Positions 25,622 to 34,780 of a stretch of 64,000 nucleotides of DNA are shown here, in pieces. The stretch is from the NCBI RefSeq assembly GCF_019635515.1, contig NZ_JAHBZI010000001.1:558001-622000 (forward strand), given 5' to 3'. Within the stretch, counting starts at the first letter, position 1. Every line of letters starts with the position of its first letter. The notes below the pieces were generated by a model that searched no databases, was not told where the DNA came from, and saw nothing but the letters and a program-made list of their open reading frames with translations. This stretch comes from Sphingomonas sp. (GTDB lineage Bacteria > Pseudomonadota > Alphaproteobacteria > Sphingomonadales > Sphingomonadaceae). A program made the translations under genes and the position numbers.

Positions 25622-28126
25622 ATGGCTATCGGACGCTACGCTCTCTATCTCGCATCTGCATCCGCAGCACTGATCGCTGGTACCGCACAGGCGCAGGACG
25701 CGCCGGCGGCGTCGGCGGGCCAGGCCGAGGAACGGGTGGTGCACGGCGATGGCGCCGAATCCGGCGAGATCGTCGTCACCGCGCGCAAGCGCGACGAGAA
25801 GCTTATCGACGTGCCGGTCACGGTGAGCGTTCTTTCCACCGCGGATATTGCCCGATACGATTCCAATGATCTCGTGCGTCTCGCCGAGATGACCCCGACG
25901 GTGGTGGTTGCACCCTACAAGATCGCCAATGGCGGTCTCATTTCCATTCGCGGGATTAGCACGCCGCCGGGAAGTGCCGGTCTCGAGCAGACCGTCTCGG
26001 TCGCGATAGATGGTTACCAGACGTCGGACGGGCGGATCGCGTCTCTGGGGTTCTTCGACATCGAGCAGGTCGAGACGCTGAAGGGACCGCAGGCGCTGTT
26101 TTTCGGCAAGAACAGCCCGGCGGGGGTGATCGCGATCCGCACGGCCGGGGGCACCGATACGCTGCAGATGGGCGTGAAGGCCAATTACGAGTTCGTGGCG
26201 GATCAGATCACCACCGAAGCCTATATCAGTGGTCCGCTAGGTCCCGATATCCGGGGCCGTATCGCCGGCAAGTTCCGGAAGGCGCAGGGCTGGTTGTACA
26301 ACGACACCGTCCCCATGGCCAACCCGTTCTACACCGTGGCGCTGCCTGCCGGCGCTGCGCAGTTGCCGGGTTCGCGCCACAAGCGGCTCGGCGACGACGA
26401 GGTAATGGGCCGGGCGACGCTGGAATATCGCCCTGACCCCAGCTTGAGCGTGGTCGCCAAACTGTTCATGCTCGAGGGCAACGACCCGGGCTCCGCGTCT
26501 TCCGTCCAGAATATCGGTCCCTGTCCGTCGGGCAATTCGCGGGTTAACACCGTCGTCGATGTCGGAGAATGCCGGCGGGACAATCATATGGTCTACGCCG
26601 ATTTCTCCCCGACGGTTGCGGCGGGGATGCCGCGCGCTCCCCGCGATGGCCGCGCTTTCGGGCACAGTTCCGCTTCAATCGGAAATCTCAACGTTTCCAA
26701 GGATCTGGGCAAGGTCAACCTGACGCTCAACTCGGGCATCAGCACGTTCCACTACAACAGCTTCGCCGGACTCGATTCATCCTCGTTCAACCAGCTCGCC
26801 GTTGTCGAGGATTCCACGAACAAGGCGTTTTCGATTGAAGCGCGCGCGCTGACCGATTTCGACGGCCCCATCAACTTCATGGTGGGGGCCTATCTCCAGA
26901 ATACGGAAATCCACTTCTATAACGACGTGAAGACCAGCGACACCGGCTATGTCGCGGCGACCGGCCGTTATGACGCCTACGAGCCGCTCAAGCAGGTCAG
27001 CGGGCGATCTCGGTCGATTTTCGCCCAGGCGATCTGGAATATATTTCCGAATCTGGAACTGGCAGGCGGCGGACGATATAGCTGGGAGCAGAAGCATCTC
27101 AACGCCCGCAACCTGTACGGCACCGGTGTTTTTGCGACGACCAACATGGTGATCCCGACCTCGACGGATCCGACGCCAGGCGTCCTTGCTTACACCTTCA
27201 AGGACGATAACTTCTCGCCGGAAGCGACGCTAACCTGGCATCCGACGCGCGATACGACGCTGTATGCAGCCTATAAGACCGGCTTCTTATCCGGAGGATT
27301 CGGTCTTCAGGGCGGCATTCGAACCACAACGACGATAGCGGATGTCGATTTCAACTCGACCACCGTCGAAGGTTTTGAAGTTGGCGCGAAGGGCGAGTTC
27401 TTTGATCGCAAATTGCGCGTGTCCTCAGCGGCGTTCTTCTACGACTTCAAAGATCTTCAGGTCAGCACGTTCAACTCCACGTTGATCCAATACACGCTTA
27501 ACAACGCCGGTGCGGTCAAGCAGCGCGGCGCGGAGATCGAGGTGCAGTTTGATGCCGCGCCTGGGTTCCAGTTGCGGGGGGCGCTCACATATTCGCGCAA
27601 TCGTTTCGAGGGATATGTTGGTCAGTGCTACGTCTATCCGATCCCGGCGGCGCAGGCCCAGACCGCCGCGGCGCCTTCCGGGTGCTCGTTTGTGCTAAAT
27701 TCTGCCGGCGGGCGCGTGCTTTCCGGCGGCGCGCCGGTGCTGCAGCAGGTATATGACGGGCGTGCGCCCGCAAGGTCGCCGGATTGGGCGGGCAATCTCG
27801 GATTTACTTATGACTATTCGTTCTCGGACGACGTAAGGCTCGGAATCAGCGGCGATGCGCTCTACTCGAGCAGCTATCTCGCGGCTGACACGCTATCGCC
27901 GATCTCCCGACAAGACGCCTATGTGAAGTTCAACGCCAATCTGCAGTTGCAGTGGGGCGACCATTGGACCTTCAGCCTGACCGGCCGCAACCTGACCAAC
28001 AAATATATCCTCCTCTATGCCAAGGATCGCACGGGTGGAGCGGCGACCAGCCTCCAGATCGGCGAGCACCATGGCGTGGTTTCGCGCGGGCGCGAGATAG
28101 CCGCGGGAATTTCGTTCAAGTTCTAG
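25622..28126 (+). CDS. TonB-dependent receptor of the catabolic block
   Basis: An 834-residue outer-membrane receptor. The signal peptide is about 1-24 (ending AQA); a TonB-box region reads GEIVVTARKRDEKLIDVPVT, the plug has LVRLAEMTPTVVVAPYKIAN and GVIAIRTAGG, and the barrel ends in ISFKF. It resembles the large sphingomonad receptor group for organic substrates rather than classical siderophore receptors. As first gene of an operon of enzymes and a carrier it probably admits the pathway substrate or a conjugate. A GGGGAGGAACGGAA Shine-Dalgarno region precedes the ATG. Confidence 0.92.
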   Translation: MAIGRYALYLASASAALIAGTAQAQDAPAASAGQAEERVVHGDGAESGEIVVTARKRDEKLIDVPVTVSVLSTADIARYDSNDLVRLAEMTPTVVVAPYKIANGGLISIRGISTPPGSAGLEQTVSVAIDGYQTSDGRIASLGFFDIEQVETLKGPQALFFGKNSPAGVIAIRTAGGTDTLQMGVKANYEFVADQITTEAYISGPLGPDIRGRIAGKFRKAQGWLYNDTVPMANPFYTVALPAGAAQLPGSRHKRLGDDEVMGRATLEYRPDPSLSVVAKLFMLEGNDPGSASSVQNIGPCPSGNSRVNTVVDVGECRRDNHMVYADFSPTVAAGMPRAPRDGRAFGHSSASIGNLNVSKDLGKVNLTLNSGISTFHYNSFAGLDSSSFNQLAVVEDSTNKAFSIEARALTDFDGPINFMVGAYLQNTEIHFYNDVKTSDTGYVAATGRYDAYEPLKQVSGRSRSIFAQAIWNIFPNLELAGGGRYSWEQKHLNARNLYGTGVFATTNMVIPTSTDPTPGVLAYTFKDDNFSPEATLTWHPTRDTTLYAAYKTGFLSGGFGLQGGIRTTTTIADVDFNSTTVEGFEVGAKGEFFDRKLRVSSAAFFYDFKDLQVSTFNSTLIQYTLNNAGAVKQRGAEIEVQFDAAPGFQLRGALTYSRNRFEGYVGQCYVYPIPAAQAQTAAAPSGCSFVLNSAGGRVLSGGAPVLQQVYDGRAPARSPDWAGNLGFTYDYSFSDDVRLGISGDALYSSSYLAADTLSPISRQDAYVKFNANLQLQWGDHWTFSLTGRNLTNKYILLYAKDRTGGAATSLQIGEHHGVVSRGREIAAGISFKF

Positions 28127-28158
28127 TCGAATTCGGTGACGGAAGATGGAGAGCGCAG

Positions 28159-29073
28159 ATGGCGACGCTTGCTTCTGAACAAGATCTGGAGATCGAGTGC
28201 ACGCCGATCGGGTGGGCGCTGGGCGCGGAGATCAAGGGTGTGGACATCAGCGCGCCGCTCAACTCCGAGCAGATAGGCGCGATCCGCAGTGCGCTGCTCA
28301 AGCATAAGGTTCTCATCTTTCGCGGATGTCCGATGACGCCCGACGAGCAGATCCGCTTCACCAAGTATTTTGGTGAATTGCCGGATCTGCCGTTCAACAA
28401 GCGATGGATGCATCCCGAATTCACCAACGAAGTCTATGTGGTGACCAATAAACCGAAGGCGGATGGGGCCATTCCCGAAACGGTGAATACCGGGCGCTGG
28501 TGGCATTTCGATCAGAACTTCATGCCCCAGCCGGCGATGGGACGGGTATTGCACTGCGTAGAAGCGCCCGCGCTTGGCGGCACGACCATGTTCGCCAATC
28601 AGGAACTGGCCTATGAGTTGCTGAGCGACGGCTACAAGCGGATCGTCGAGGGGCTTCGGCCGGTGTACGATATCGTGAGCAGCGCGATCGCACGGCTTTC
28701 GAACCGCAAGCCGATGAGCCAGGAGGAGATCGACCGCACGCCTTCCAGCGCGCATCCGTGCGTTCGCACGCATCCCGAGACCGGCAAGCGGTCGCTGTTC
28801 TTCGACAAGTCGACCTGTGAGCGTTTCGAAGGACTTACTCTGGAAGAAAGCGCCGGCATCATCGCGTTCCTGCATCAGCATACGACGCAGCCGACGCTGA
28901 CATACCGGCATATGTGGAAGCCGGGCGACACGCTGTTCTGGGATAATCGCTGTGCGACGCACTATGCGCCGCCGGACTATGATGTCGGCAATCTGCACGA
29001 TCCGCGGAACTGGCGGACGATGCATGGCACGACGATCGCCGGGGACACGCCCGTACTCCGGCCGATCAGCTGA
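28159..29073 (+). CDS. TauD/TfdA-family Fe(II)/2-oxoglutarate dioxygenase
   Basis: A 304-residue oxygenase. The iron ligands are His116 and Asp118 in WWHFDQNF and the distal His in DNRCATHYAP; the 2-oxoglutarate-binding Arg is in NWRTMHGTTIAGD. Relatives hydroxylate sulfonates, phenoxyacids or alkyl groups next to a leaving group. In this operon it may start breakdown by hydroxylating an unactivated carbon or by ether/ester-type cleavage of the imported compound. It lies 32 nt after the receptor gene; ATG 28159 follows GGAGAG. Confidence 0.9.
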   Translation: MATLASEQDLEIECTPIGWALGAEIKGVDISAPLNSEQIGAIRSALLKHKVLIFRGCPMTPDEQIRFTKYFGELPDLPFNKRWMHPEFTNEVYVVTNKPKADGAIPETVNTGRWWHFDQNFMPQPAMGRVLHCVEAPALGGTTMFANQELAYELLSDGYKRIVEGLRPVYDIVSSAIARLSNRKPMSQEEIDRTPSSAHPCVRTHPETGKRSLFFDKSTCERFEGLTLEESAGIIAFLHQHTTQPTLTYRHMWKPGDTLFWDNRCATHYAPPDYDVGNLHDPRNWRTMHGTTIAGDTPVLRPIS

Positions 29074-29084
29074 TCGGGGCGGAG

Positions 29085-29858
29085 ATGCATCAGCCTCGCC
29101 CGCAATTGCGCTATTCGCAGGCGGAATGGGAAGTCCGGTGCGATCTGGCGGCCTGTTACCAGCTCGCCGAGCTTTACGGCATGTCCGATATGGCGGTGAC
29201 GCATATCTCGGCGCGTATTCCGGGAGATGGGGATTTTTTCCTGCTCAATCCGTTCGGCATGCTGTTCGATGAGATCACGGCTTCCTCGCTGATCAAGGTC
29301 GACCTCGACGGCAATGTAATCGATGGCGGATCCGAAGAGATGAACCCGGCCGGGTTCGTCATCCATAGTGCGATCCACATGGCGCGGCCGGAACTGACCT
29401 GCGTCATGCATTCGCACACGCGTGCCAACAATGCCGTGGCGATGCAGAAGGAAGGGCTGTTGCCGCTCAGCCAAAAGGCGATGCTGATTTCCAGCTTCGT
29501 CCGGTATCACGATTATGAGGGCGCCTCGCTCAATCTCGGAGAACGCGAGCGGATTCTCGATGATCTGGGCGATGGCCGCATATTGATCCTGCGGAACCAT
29601 GGCGCGCTGACCGCTGGAACCTCGATCGCGGAAGCGTTTTGCTGGATGCACAAGCTCGAAGCGGCGTGCAGGTTTCAAGTCGATGGCCTGAGCGGCGGGC
29701 GGGAGCTCAACTGGCAAAGTGAAGAAGCGGTGCGTTCGACAGCCGAGCAGGGACGGAAGCTGTTCGGTCCCGGTGGACCCGCGGCAGCGGGCAAGCTGGA
29801 ATGGGCGGCGCTGGTACGAAAGCTGGAGCGTGAGCGTGGAACGAATTATCGGACATAG
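29085..29858 (+). CDS. Class II aldolase/adducin family protein
   Basis: A 257-residue protein with the class II aldolase fold. The zinc ligands would be the His pair in CVMHSHTRANN and a later His in LILRNHGAL. SDMAVTHISARIPG and FLLNPFGMLFDEITASSL match the adducin-like subgroup, whose substrates in bacteria are mostly unknown. It could be a zinc-dependent lyase or decarboxylase acting on the product of the preceding dioxygenase. It starts 11 nt after that gene. Confidence 0.88.
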   Translation: MHQPRPQLRYSQAEWEVRCDLAACYQLAELYGMSDMAVTHISARIPGDGDFFLLNPFGMLFDEITASSLIKVDLDGNVIDGGSEEMNPAGFVIHSAIHMARPELTCVMHSHTRANNAVAMQKEGLLPLSQKAMLISSFVRYHDYEGASLNLGERERILDDLGDGRILILRNHGALTAGTSIAEAFCWMHKLEAACRFQVDGLSGGRELNWQSEEAVRSTAEQGRKLFGPGGPAAAGKLEWAALVRKLERERGTNYRT

Positions 29859-29881
29859 ATGCATGCCTCCAGCCGAGGATC

Positions 29882-31264
29882 GTGACCTTGTCGGGAGCTA
29901 GGGCACGCCGGCGGCCGGGGGTCTCCACCGGGCTGGAGCGGACCCCGCTGGTTCTGAAGGCGGCTTACGGACTGGGTGTCTTCGGGACGACGCTGGCGCA
30001 GCTCTCGTTCGCGCTGCTGCTGCTGTTTTTCTACACCGATGTCATGCGGCTCAGCCCGATCCAGGCGGGGCTGGTCATTTCGTTGGGCTCCACCATCGAT
30101 ATCGGCGCGAATTTCGGCATTGCCTGGCTGAGCGCAAGGCGAAAGGGCGGGGGCGAGCGATACCGCCCCTTCATCCTCTACGCGGCGCCGCTGCTCGGAT
30201 TGACGCTGTTCGCCATGTTCTACATGCCGTCGATCGCGCCGGAATATCTGTTCGCTTATGCGCTGGTCACGCACCTCGCCTTCCGGGCGAGCTATGCGGC
30301 GGTGATGACGCCGCACAGTTCGCTCATCAGCCGGCTTTCCGATGACGCGGACGAACGCGCCGCTATCGGCGGCGTAAAGGCGATCGCCAACGCACTCGGT
30401 GTCCTGACGGGCGCCGTTCTCGGGATCGAAGCCATCGAAAACCTGCCGCCCGAGAATTTGCGCGAGGGTTTCGTCGTGTTCGCGCTCGTGTTCGGCGCTC
30501 TGGCGGGAGCTAGCGCTTTCTTGTCTGGCTGGGTTTGCCGGGAGCGGGTTAACCGCCAGAGCATGGACCGGGACGTCTCGAACCCGCTGCTGGCAGCCAA
30601 GGCGATCGGGCGAAATCCGAAGATCCTCGTCCTTTTCGCGGCGATGCTCGTTTTTTTCGTCGGCTACACCATCCTCAACAGCGGCCTGGTCTACCTGTTT
30701 CGCTATGTCGTGGATGCCGATTTCTCGACTGCGGACGCCCTGATCGCGATCTCGGTCGGCGGTGTGCTGATGCCATCGATCTGGACGATGATCATACGCC
30801 GCACCAGCAAGGCGGCTGTCTGGACGGCCGGCTGCACGCTGGTCGCACTGGTGCTCGGGCTCCAGTATCTCATCAGTTCCTCGGCCGCCACCTGGTTGAT
30901 GATCATCGCCTATGTGCTCGTCGGCGCAGGCAAGAGCGGCATCGTCATCAACTATTTCGCGCTCACCGCCGACGCGGTTGATTATGGTCAGTGGCGCGTC
31001 GGCGAACGCGTCGAGGCTTTCAGCTTCGCGCTCCTCGCCATCATGAACAAGACAGGCACAGCGTTGGGCGCAGCTTTGCTTGGATTTCTGCTGGAGTGGT
31101 CCGGCTATGTCCCCGGCGTGGCGCAGACCGCCGGAGCCAAAGACAGCATCTCGTGGATCGCATGCCTGGTTCCCGCTGGCTTCATGCTGGTGTCCGGGCT
31201 GATCATGCTGGCCTTTCGGCTCGATGCGAAACGTCACCGGGCGATCCTGGAAGAGATGAAATGA
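29882..31264 (+). CDS. GPH/MFS_2-type cation-symport carrier
   Basis: A 460-residue inner-membrane carrier with about 12 transmembrane segments (for example FGTTLAQLSFALLLLFFYTD, ILVLFAAMLVFFVGYTILNS, WLMIIAYVLVGAGKSGIVIN). GVFGTTLAQ near the start, the loop RYRPFILYAAPLLG and the late motif ADAVDYGQWRVGERVEAFSF are signs of the glycoside-pentoside-hexuronide symporter family. It begins with GTG. It would bring the substrate admitted by the receptor into the cytoplasm. Its stop overlaps the next gene (ATGA). Confidence 0.9.
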   Translation: MTLSGARARRRPGVSTGLERTPLVLKAAYGLGVFGTTLAQLSFALLLLFFYTDVMRLSPIQAGLVISLGSTIDIGANFGIAWLSARRKGGGERYRPFILYAAPLLGLTLFAMFYMPSIAPEYLFAYALVTHLAFRASYAAVMTPHSSLISRLSDDADERAAIGGVKAIANALGVLTGAVLGIEAIENLPPENLREGFVVFALVFGALAGASAFLSGWVCRERVNRQSMDRDVSNPLLAAKAIGRNPKILVLFAAMLVFFVGYTILNSGLVYLFRYVVDADFSTADALIAISVGGVLMPSIWTMIIRRTSKAAVWTAGCTLVALVLGLQYLISSSAATWLMIIAYVLVGAGKSGIVINYFALTADAVDYGQWRVGERVEAFSFALLAIMNKTGTALGAALLGFLLEWSGYVPGVAQTAGAKDSISWIACLVPAGFMLVSGLIMLAFRLDAKRHRAILEEMK

Positions 31265-31992
31265 TCGCGGCCGCGAACCGCAGGGATGTGCGCGACAATC
31301 GGCTCGAACGGCAGCTGTCGGGCGGTGGAACCGGCTGGACGACCACCTTTTTCGGAGTGCCTGCGGATGGGCCAGTTGAAGGCAATGACGGCCCGCAAGC
31401 CTATCTTGTCGAACAAGCGCCGGGAAGCTGCGTCCTGCCGCATTTCCACGACGAGGATCAGTTTCAGGTCATTGTCTCCGGCGGAGGCACACTCAACCGG
31501 CGACCTGTCCGATCCCCTGCAATCCACTACGCGAACCGGCATACGGCATATGGCCCGATCATCGCCGGGCCGGAGGGGCTTTCATACTTCACGTTGCGCG
31601 CGAGCGGCGCGATGGGCGCGCATTTTCTGCCTGGCGCCATCAAGCTGGTCGATCGCAATGTCCCGCGCCGGCAAGCCAAAGCCGAGATTTCTCCGCATCG
31701 TCAGATGCGGATAATCGAGGAGCTTCTGGCCGAGTCCGATGATTCTCTGGCCGCCTGGTCGATCAGAGCTCCTGCCCGGTCCGATATTCGATTGCCCGCC
31801 GGAAGCGGGCATGGTGGCCGGTTTCTCGTGATACTCGAGGGTCAGGCGGTCTTATCCGGCGAAATCCTGGATCCGCTCGGCGTCGCTTATGTTTCCGACG
31901 ACGCGAATGTGTCGCTCCTGAAAGTGTCCGGCGCCGGCCCCGCTCACATTCTGCTTCTGCAGATGCCCCGTGTCGCGTCGGTTGCCAGCTAG
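31261..31992 (+). CDS. Cupin-like protein
   Basis: A 243-residue protein. The N-terminal half carries a cupin metal-site signature PHFHDEDQFQVIVSGGG, and the C-terminal half has a second beta-barrel-like segment (GHGGRFLVILEGQAVLSGE), suggesting a bicupin. Possible roles are a metal-dependent isomerase, lyase or dioxygenase, or a sensor. I do not recognise a specific family. It starts on the ATGA that ends the carrier gene. A small stem-loop (gccgtc-tttgc-gacggt) lies in the 53-nt gap after it. Confidence 0.7.
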   Translation: MIAAANRRDVRDNRLERQLSGGGTGWTTTFFGVPADGPVEGNDGPQAYLVEQAPGSCVLPHFHDEDQFQVIVSGGGTLNRRPVRSPAIHYANRHTAYGPIIAGPEGLSYFTLRASGAMGAHFLPGAIKLVDRNVPRRQAKAEISPHRQMRIIEELLAESDDSLAAWSIRAPARSDIRLPAGSGHGGRFLVILEGQAVLSGEILDPLGVAYVSDDANVSLLKVSGAGPAHILLLQMPRVASVAS

Positions 31993-32045
31993 ACCAACGC
32001 CGTCTTTGCGACGGTCCGGGATCATGTTTTACGAAGGTTGCCGAG

Positions 32046-32912
32046 ATGCCAATTGATTATGACCGCCTGAAAAATTGGGACTTTCCGGACATCCAGCACA
32101 GCTACGACCGGCGCGATTCACAACTCTACGCGCTGGCGATGGGCTGTGGCGCCAACCCGCTCGACCAGCAGGATCTGGACTTCGTTTACGAAGCGCGAGG
32201 CCCGGCGGTGCTTCCCAGCATGTCGGTGGTTTTAGGGTATCCGGGTTTCTGGCTTGGGGATCCGGCGACTGGCGTCAACGCGGGTCAGGTTCTCCATGGC
32301 GAACAGGGATTTGTGATCCACAAGCCTCTTGCTCCATCAGGCACCGTCATCGGACGAACGCGCGTGTCGGAAGTGATAGACAAGGGCGCCGGCAAGGGCG
32401 CGCTGATCCTCACGACGCGCGATGTGATCGACCGGGACTCTGGCGAGTTGCTGGCAACGCTAACCTCGACCTCTTTCGCCCGCGGGGATGGTGGTTTTGG
32501 CGGGCCCGCCATCGCCGCGCCGCCGCCGCATCCGATGCCGGACGGTGCGCCACAGGCTTCGCTCGATCTGCCAACGCTGCCGCAGGCGGCCCTGATCTAC
32601 CGGCTGTTCGGCGACTACAACCCGCTGCATATCGATCCGGACGCGGCTTCGTCCGCCGGATTCGACCGCCCGATCCTGCACGGCCTCTGTACGTTCGGTG
32701 TGGCCGTACGCGGTCTGGTGCGGATGTGTTGCGGGAATGAGCCGACGCGGATGCGTTCGGTCCGCCTTCGATTCTCGGCGCCGGTGTTTCCCGGGGAGAC
32801 CATTCGCGTCGAGACATGGCCGGAGGGGGAGGGCACCGCCGCGTTCCGCGCAAAGGTGGTGGAGCGCGATGCGATCGTACTCAATAACGGCTTCGTCACC
32901 TTTACCGCATGA
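32046..32912 (+). CDS. MaoC-type enoyl-CoA hydratase 2
   Basis: A 288-residue double-hotdog hydratase. The C-terminal half has the hydratase-2 catalytic motif YRLFGDYNPLHIDPDAASSA followed by GFDRPILHGLCTFG, in which Asp and His activate water; the N-terminal half (VYEARGPAVLPSMSVVLGYP, LHGEQGFVIHKPLAP) matches the MFE-2 hydratase domain. It would form (3R)-hydroxyacyl-CoA from trans-enoyl-CoA. The nearby SDR at 33848 resembles the dehydrogenase domain of MFE-2, so the two may act in sequence. It overlaps the next gene by 4 nt. Confidence 0.92.
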   Translation: MPIDYDRLKNWDFPDIQHSYDRRDSQLYALAMGCGANPLDQQDLDFVYEARGPAVLPSMSVVLGYPGFWLGDPATGVNAGQVLHGEQGFVIHKPLAPSGTVIGRTRVSEVIDKGAGKGALILTTRDVIDRDSGELLATLTSTSFARGDGGFGGPAIAAPPPHPMPDGAPQASLDLPTLPQAALIYRLFGDYNPLHIDPDAASSAGFDRPILHGLCTFGVAVRGLVRMCCGNEPTRMRSVRLRFSAPVFPGETIRVETWPEGEGTAAFRAKVVERDAIVLNNGFVTFTA

Positions 32913-33805
32913 CCGATCTCGCAAACCCCATGAGCGATGCGGCACTTGACGTGTTGAGAGGCGCGATTGGCCGCACCGAGGAAAGCCGCGATATCGTGTC
33001 GCCATCTCTGGTCGATCGTTTCAGGGCAACGCTCGGTTACGCGTCGCAACAAGGCACGGATGCGCCGCTCGGCATCCACTGGTGCCTTTCGCCGCCCGCG
33101 GTGGCTCCGGAGGGGATCGATATCGACGGGCATCCCAAGCGGGGAGGCTTTATACCGCCCATCGCACTGCCGCGACGCATGTGGGCGGGTGGCGCGATCA
33201 CCTTCATCGCGCCGATCCAGGTTGGCGACACCGTCATCCGCCGGTCGCGTATCGCCGATATTGCCGGCAAGACCGGGCGTTCGGGGCAGTTGGTCTTCGT
33301 TACCGTGGAACACGAGCTTTCGGGCGCAGCGGGCCCTTTGCTCCACGAACGACAGGATATTGTCTATCGGGAGGCGTCGCGCTCCGCACCGGGGCCGGAA
33401 GCGATCGCCACGCTCTCACCCATGCCCGCCGCCGAGCATGCGCGCGAGATGGCGGCCGACGAGGTGCTGCTGTTTCGATACTCCGCGCTTACCTTCAACG
33501 CGCACCGGATTCACTACGACCTGCCCTATGCCGTGCAGGAGGAGGGGTATCCGGGACTCGTCGTGCACGGCCCGCTTCTGGCCACGCTCCTCCTGAACCA
33601 TGCCGCAGAGGTGGCGGGCAGGCCTCCCGTTGAATTCACGTACCGGGGAATCCGCCCGCTGATTGCCGGCGCGAGCTTTTCGATAAACGCCAACGCTTCA
33701 AACGGCCTCGACCTGTGGGCGGCGGATGCGGCAGGGGTAAAGGTTTTCGCCGCAGCCGCCACAATTGACGGATCAAATAATGAAACGTCATTCCATTATA
33801 TTTGA
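32909..33805 (+). CDS. MaoC-fold hydratase of the mesaconyl/itaconyl-CoA hydratase type
   Basis: A 298-residue double-hotdog protein with an N-terminal FAS1-like dehydratase half (PPIALPRRMWAGGAITFIAP) and a C-terminal half with FRYSALTFNAHRIHYDLPYA and GYPGLVVHGPLLATLL. This arrangement marks the mesaconyl-C4-CoA/itaconyl-CoA hydratase group. It would hydrate a mesaconyl-like or other enoyl-CoA to a citramalyl- or 3-hydroxyacyl-CoA. The exact substrate is an inference strengthened by the Mcd-like dehydrogenase (38284) and CitE-like lyase (51302). The last 27 nt overlap an operator for the next gene. Confidence 0.85.
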   Translation: MTDLANPMSDAALDVLRGAIGRTEESRDIVSPSLVDRFRATLGYASQQGTDAPLGIHWCLSPPAVAPEGIDIDGHPKRGGFIPPIALPRRMWAGGAITFIAPIQVGDTVIRRSRIADIAGKTGRSGQLVFVTVEHELSGAAGPLLHERQDIVYREASRSAPGPEAIATLSPMPAAEHAREMAADEVLLFRYSALTFNAHRIHYDLPYAVQEEGYPGLVVHGPLLATLLLNHAAEVAGRPPVEFTYRGIRPLIAGASFSINANASNGLDLWAADAAGVKVFAAAATIDGSNNETSFHYI

Positions 33806-33807
33806 CA
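33779..33807 (+). promoter_or_regulatory. Internal IclR-like operator and -35 element before the SDR gene
   Basis: AATGAAAC-GTC-ATTCCATT at 33779-33797, inside the end of the preceding CDS, then four bases and a perfect -35 TTGACA (33802-33807). The -10 is weak. It implies that 33848-38230 can be transcribed separately from the receptor operon. Confidence 0.55.
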
Positions 33808-33847
33808 CCTTCCATTTTTGATGCGACTGACGAGCTCGTAGAACGCA

Positions 33848-34780
33848 ATGGAAGGGGCTCCAGTGGGCGCGGGATCATTGGACGGAAAGGTTGTCATCGT
33901 CACAGGCGCCGGCCGGGGGATTGGCCGCGAAATCGCGCTATATGCCGGGCGTAGCGGCGCGAAGGTGGTCGTCAACGATCTCGGCGCGCAGCCTGACGGT
34001 AGCGGGGCCGACCTTTCGCCAGCCGAAGAGGTCGTCGCCTTGATCGCGAAGGAAGGCGGCAAGGCCGTTGCAAATTTCGACTCGGTCTCCGAGCCAGCTG
34101 CGGCGGAGCGGATCGTCAAATCGGCGATCGATGCGTTCGGACGGCTGGATGGCGTCGTCAACAATGCCGGCATCCTGCGCGACGTGATCTTCCACAAGAT
34201 GACCGCCGAGGATTTCGAATCCGTGGTGAAAGTCCACCTGTTCGGTTCGTTCCATGTTTCGCAGGCGGCTGCGCGGTATTTTCGCGATCAGCAAAGCGGC
34301 GCGTTCGTCCACATGACTTCGGCGTCCGGCCTGATCGGCAATTTCGCCCAGGCGAACTATGCGGCGGCAAAGCTCGGCATCGTCGCGCTGTCGCGCTCGA
34401 TAGCGCTGGATATGTCGCGTTTCGGGGTTCGCTCCAATGCGGTTTGCCCGTTCGCCTGGAGCCGGCTGATCGGTGGCCTGCCCACCGAAACCGAGGAACA
34501 GCGCGCCCGGCTCGAGCGCATGAAGGCCATGGGCCCCGAGAAGCTGGCGCCGCTGACCTGCTACCTGCTGAGCGACGACGCGGCCGATATCTCGGGTCAG
34601 ATCTTCGCGGTTCGCAAGAACGAGATTTTCCTGATGGGGCAATCCCGTCCGCTTCGTTCGGTCCATTCCGCGACCGGATGGGACGGTGAATCGCTCGCCA
34701 GCCACGCAATCCCCTCCTTACGCGCTTCCTTCTACCCGCTCGACCGGTCGCCGGATGTGTTCTGCTGGGATCCGGTATGA
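33848..34780 (+). CDS. SDR dehydrogenase of the MFE-2/17beta-HSD4 type
   Basis: A 310-residue oxidoreductase. The cofactor motif is VTGAGRGIGREIALY, followed by VVVNDLGAQPDGSG as in the dehydrogenase domain of peroxisomal MFE-2. NNAGILRDVIFHKMT, the catalytic Ser (MTSASGLIGNF) and the Tyr/Lys pair (ANYAAAKLGI) are present. It would oxidise a (3R)-hydroxyacyl-CoA to the 3-ketoacyl-CoA with NAD. It overlaps the next gene by 4 nt and follows its own promoter-like element. Confidence 0.92.
   Translation: MEGAPVGAGSLDGKVVIVTGAGRGIGREIALYAGRSGAKVVVNDLGAQPDGSGADLSPAEEVVALIAKEGGKAVANFDSVSEPAAAERIVKSAIDAFGRLDGVVNNAGILRDVIFHKMTAEDFESVVKVHLFGSFHVSQAAARYFRDQQSGAFVHMTSASGLIGNFAQANYAAAKLGIVALSRSIALDMSRFGVRSNAVCPFAWSRLIGGLPTETEEQRARLERMKAMGPEKLAPLTCYLLSDDAADISGQIFAVRKNEIFLMGQSRPLRSVHSATGWDGESLASHAIPSLRASFYPLDRSPDVFCWDPV

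Noticed and set aside
29846..31237. Minus-strand open frame opposite the GPH carrier gene
   Set aside because: His/Arg/Asp-rich translation typical of the reverse complement of a membrane protein gene.
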